A stretch of 64,000 bases of DNA. Origin: Saccharibacter sp. 17.LH.SD. Its GTDB lineage: Bacteria > Pseudomonadota > Alphaproteobacteria > Acetobacterales > Acetobacteraceae. The stretch is from the NCBI RefSeq assembly GCF_009834805.1, contig NZ_WVHO01000011.1, forward strand, positions 1 to 64,000, written 5' to 3'. This document shows, piece by piece, positions 63,159-64,000 of this stretch. Under the pieces are notes generated by a model, which made no database searches, was not told where the DNA came from, and saw nothing but the letters and a program-made list of their open reading frames with translations. The stretch's first letter is position 1, and each line of letters opens with the position of its first letter. The translations under genes and the position numbers were made by a program.

Positions 63159-64000
63159 TCACCCTTCCCGCGAAACCTGCTCCTTAAGCCATGTAAGACA
63201 CATACCGTGGTCTGGGCGACACCCTTCCGCCATCCACCATTGTTGCGCCTTCTTGAGCCACCTCCCCAACTGAGGCCCAGAAGCAAGACCAATCATTAAA
63301 CCATCACGCCCAGAAAGGGGAAAAACGGGTTGCGGCAATGCCTCAAGCCGTTGGCGCCACTGATCCCATTGCGGATCGGGACCTATAACCGAACGCGCTT
63401 GCTGTAACCAGCTCCGTGAAACCAAAAGCGGTAATGACTGCGACGCACGAATTCTTCGTAAATCATCATCAGACGCTGACAGAAATAACTCTGGTTCAGA
63501 GCGCGCAAAAGCCTGCAATGCACTGCGCTCCGCATTCGACAGTTTCAACAGTTCACCAACGGAGCGGTCTCCACCGCTTAATACATATAAACGTGGTAAC
63601 GGTTCTGATGGATGACCCGTTTTAAGCAAATCCTCTAACAGATCTACATGAGGGTGCGGTAAAATTTCCGGCAGAACACCAGCTGACAACATAAGGCGAA
63701 TCGTACGCCCCACATGTGGGCCACTTAAAATTTTCAGCAACTCAGACGCTACGCGTTCAACGGACAACCGCGTTATGAGGTCACGTTTTTCTGCGATGGC
63801 CGCATAAGCGCACGGATCCACCTCTTCATCGCCATAACGTGCTTGAAAACGGAAAAATCGTAACGATCGAAGAGCATCTTCTTCAATACGACTCTCTGCA
63901 TTCCCGACGAACCTTACTTTATGTGCTTCTAAATCGGTCTTCCCACCGAAATAATCATAAAGAACACCCTCGTGATCAATCGACATAGCATTGATCGTAA
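63159..64000 (-). CDS. cca: CCA tRNA nucleotidyltransferase, N-terminus missing
   Basis: The frame is open to the right edge, so the N-terminal catalytic motif is not visible. The first residues seen are TINAMSIDHEG, the end of the RDFTINA-type motif, followed by YDYFGGKTDLEAHKVRFVG, EEDALRSLRFFRFQARYG (part) and the neck/tail domains, ending TWLKEQVSREG. Adds or repairs the CCA end of tRNAs; a poly(A) polymerase role is less likely given length. The ATG at 63986 is internal. It precedes the msbA-like gene. Confidence 0.92.
   Translation of the reverse strand, partial: TINAMSIDHEGVLYDYFGGKTDLEAHKVRFVGNAESRIEEDALRSLRFFRFQARYGDEEVDPCAYAAIAEKRDLITRLSVERVASELLKILSGPHVGRTIRLMLSAGVLPEILPHPHVDLLEDLLKTGHPSEPLPRLYVLSGGDRSVGELLKLSNAERSALQAFARSEPELFLSASDDDLRRIRASQSLPLLVSRSWLQQARSVIGPDPQWDQWRQRLEALPQPVFPLSGRDGLMIGLASGPQLGRWLKKAQQWWMAEGCRPDHGMCLTWLKEQVSREG

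Noticed and set aside
63140-63292. N-terminal extension of the msbA-like gene into cca
   Set aside because: The extension is Gly/Arg-rich antisense-like coding shadow of cca, and typical exporters start near MKQQKY.

Overview
The window reads as chromosomal DNA of an acetic acid bacterium (Acetobacteraceae, Alphaproteobacteria). The main evidence is a membrane-bound PQQ glucose dehydrogenase (gcd), a NadQ-type NAD regulator beside nadABC, an HslV with an alphaproteobacterial-style propeptide, and paired MsbA/Lpt lipid A and LPS genes. Base composition looks close to 50% GC by eye, low for the family, which would fit a low-GC nectar- or insect-associated genus. That last point is inference.

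Layout. 1-2.0 kb: the 5' part of a repeat protein with 47-residue tandem repeats (cut by the left edge), then a gene-poor stretch. 2.0-7.6 kb (minus): rpmI-rplT, a terminator/attenuator, pheS-pheT-lpxB. 7.8-10.8 kb (plus): gcd and a small secreted Cys-motif protein. 10.9-13.3 kb (minus): sufE and hslV-hslU. 13.6-19.1 kb (plus): small membrane protein, ftsE-ftsX, YdcF-like, plsC, DUF2125, nadQ. 19.2-22.6 kb: nadA-nadB-nadC behind a palindromic operator. 22.6-25 kb: gloB (minus), psd-pssA (plus). 25-32.8 kb (minus): pepA-holC followed by six tightly coupled hydrogenase-4/complex I-like genes. 32.9-42.2 kb (plus): cysQ, tsaC/sua5, a coiled-coil membrane protein, lptF-lptG-lptD-surA-rsmA. 42.3-49.9 kb (minus): cfa, rpsF-rpsR-rplI, rpoD, dnaG, yqeY. 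50-57.3 kb (plus): carA-carB, greA-ilvA, wrbA. 57.4-57.8 kb (minus): msrB. 58-61.4 kb (plus): envC-like, ctpA, rppH. 61.4-64 kb (minus): msbA-like and cca (cut by the right edge).

Together this is mostly housekeeping: translation, NAD and phospholipid synthesis, envelope assembly (LpxB, MsbA, LptFGD, SurA, plus an FtsEX/EnvC-type septal module) and periplasmic sugar oxidation. The most unusual items are: (1) a six-gene energy-converting-hydrogenase-related (Ehr/Hyf-like) cluster whose NiFe-site cysteines are gone, so it is a membrane complex of unknown reaction; (2) a helix-turn-helix domain fused in frame to carbamoyl-phosphate synthase small subunit, with two dyads in the promoter and a strong internal Shine-Dalgarno; (3) an FtsE that has lost nearly all ATPase motifs except Walker A; (4) a tandem-repeat DUF4214-like protein; (5) a near-perfect palindrome over the nadA promoter. 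All calls come from reading the sequence; no database search was run.
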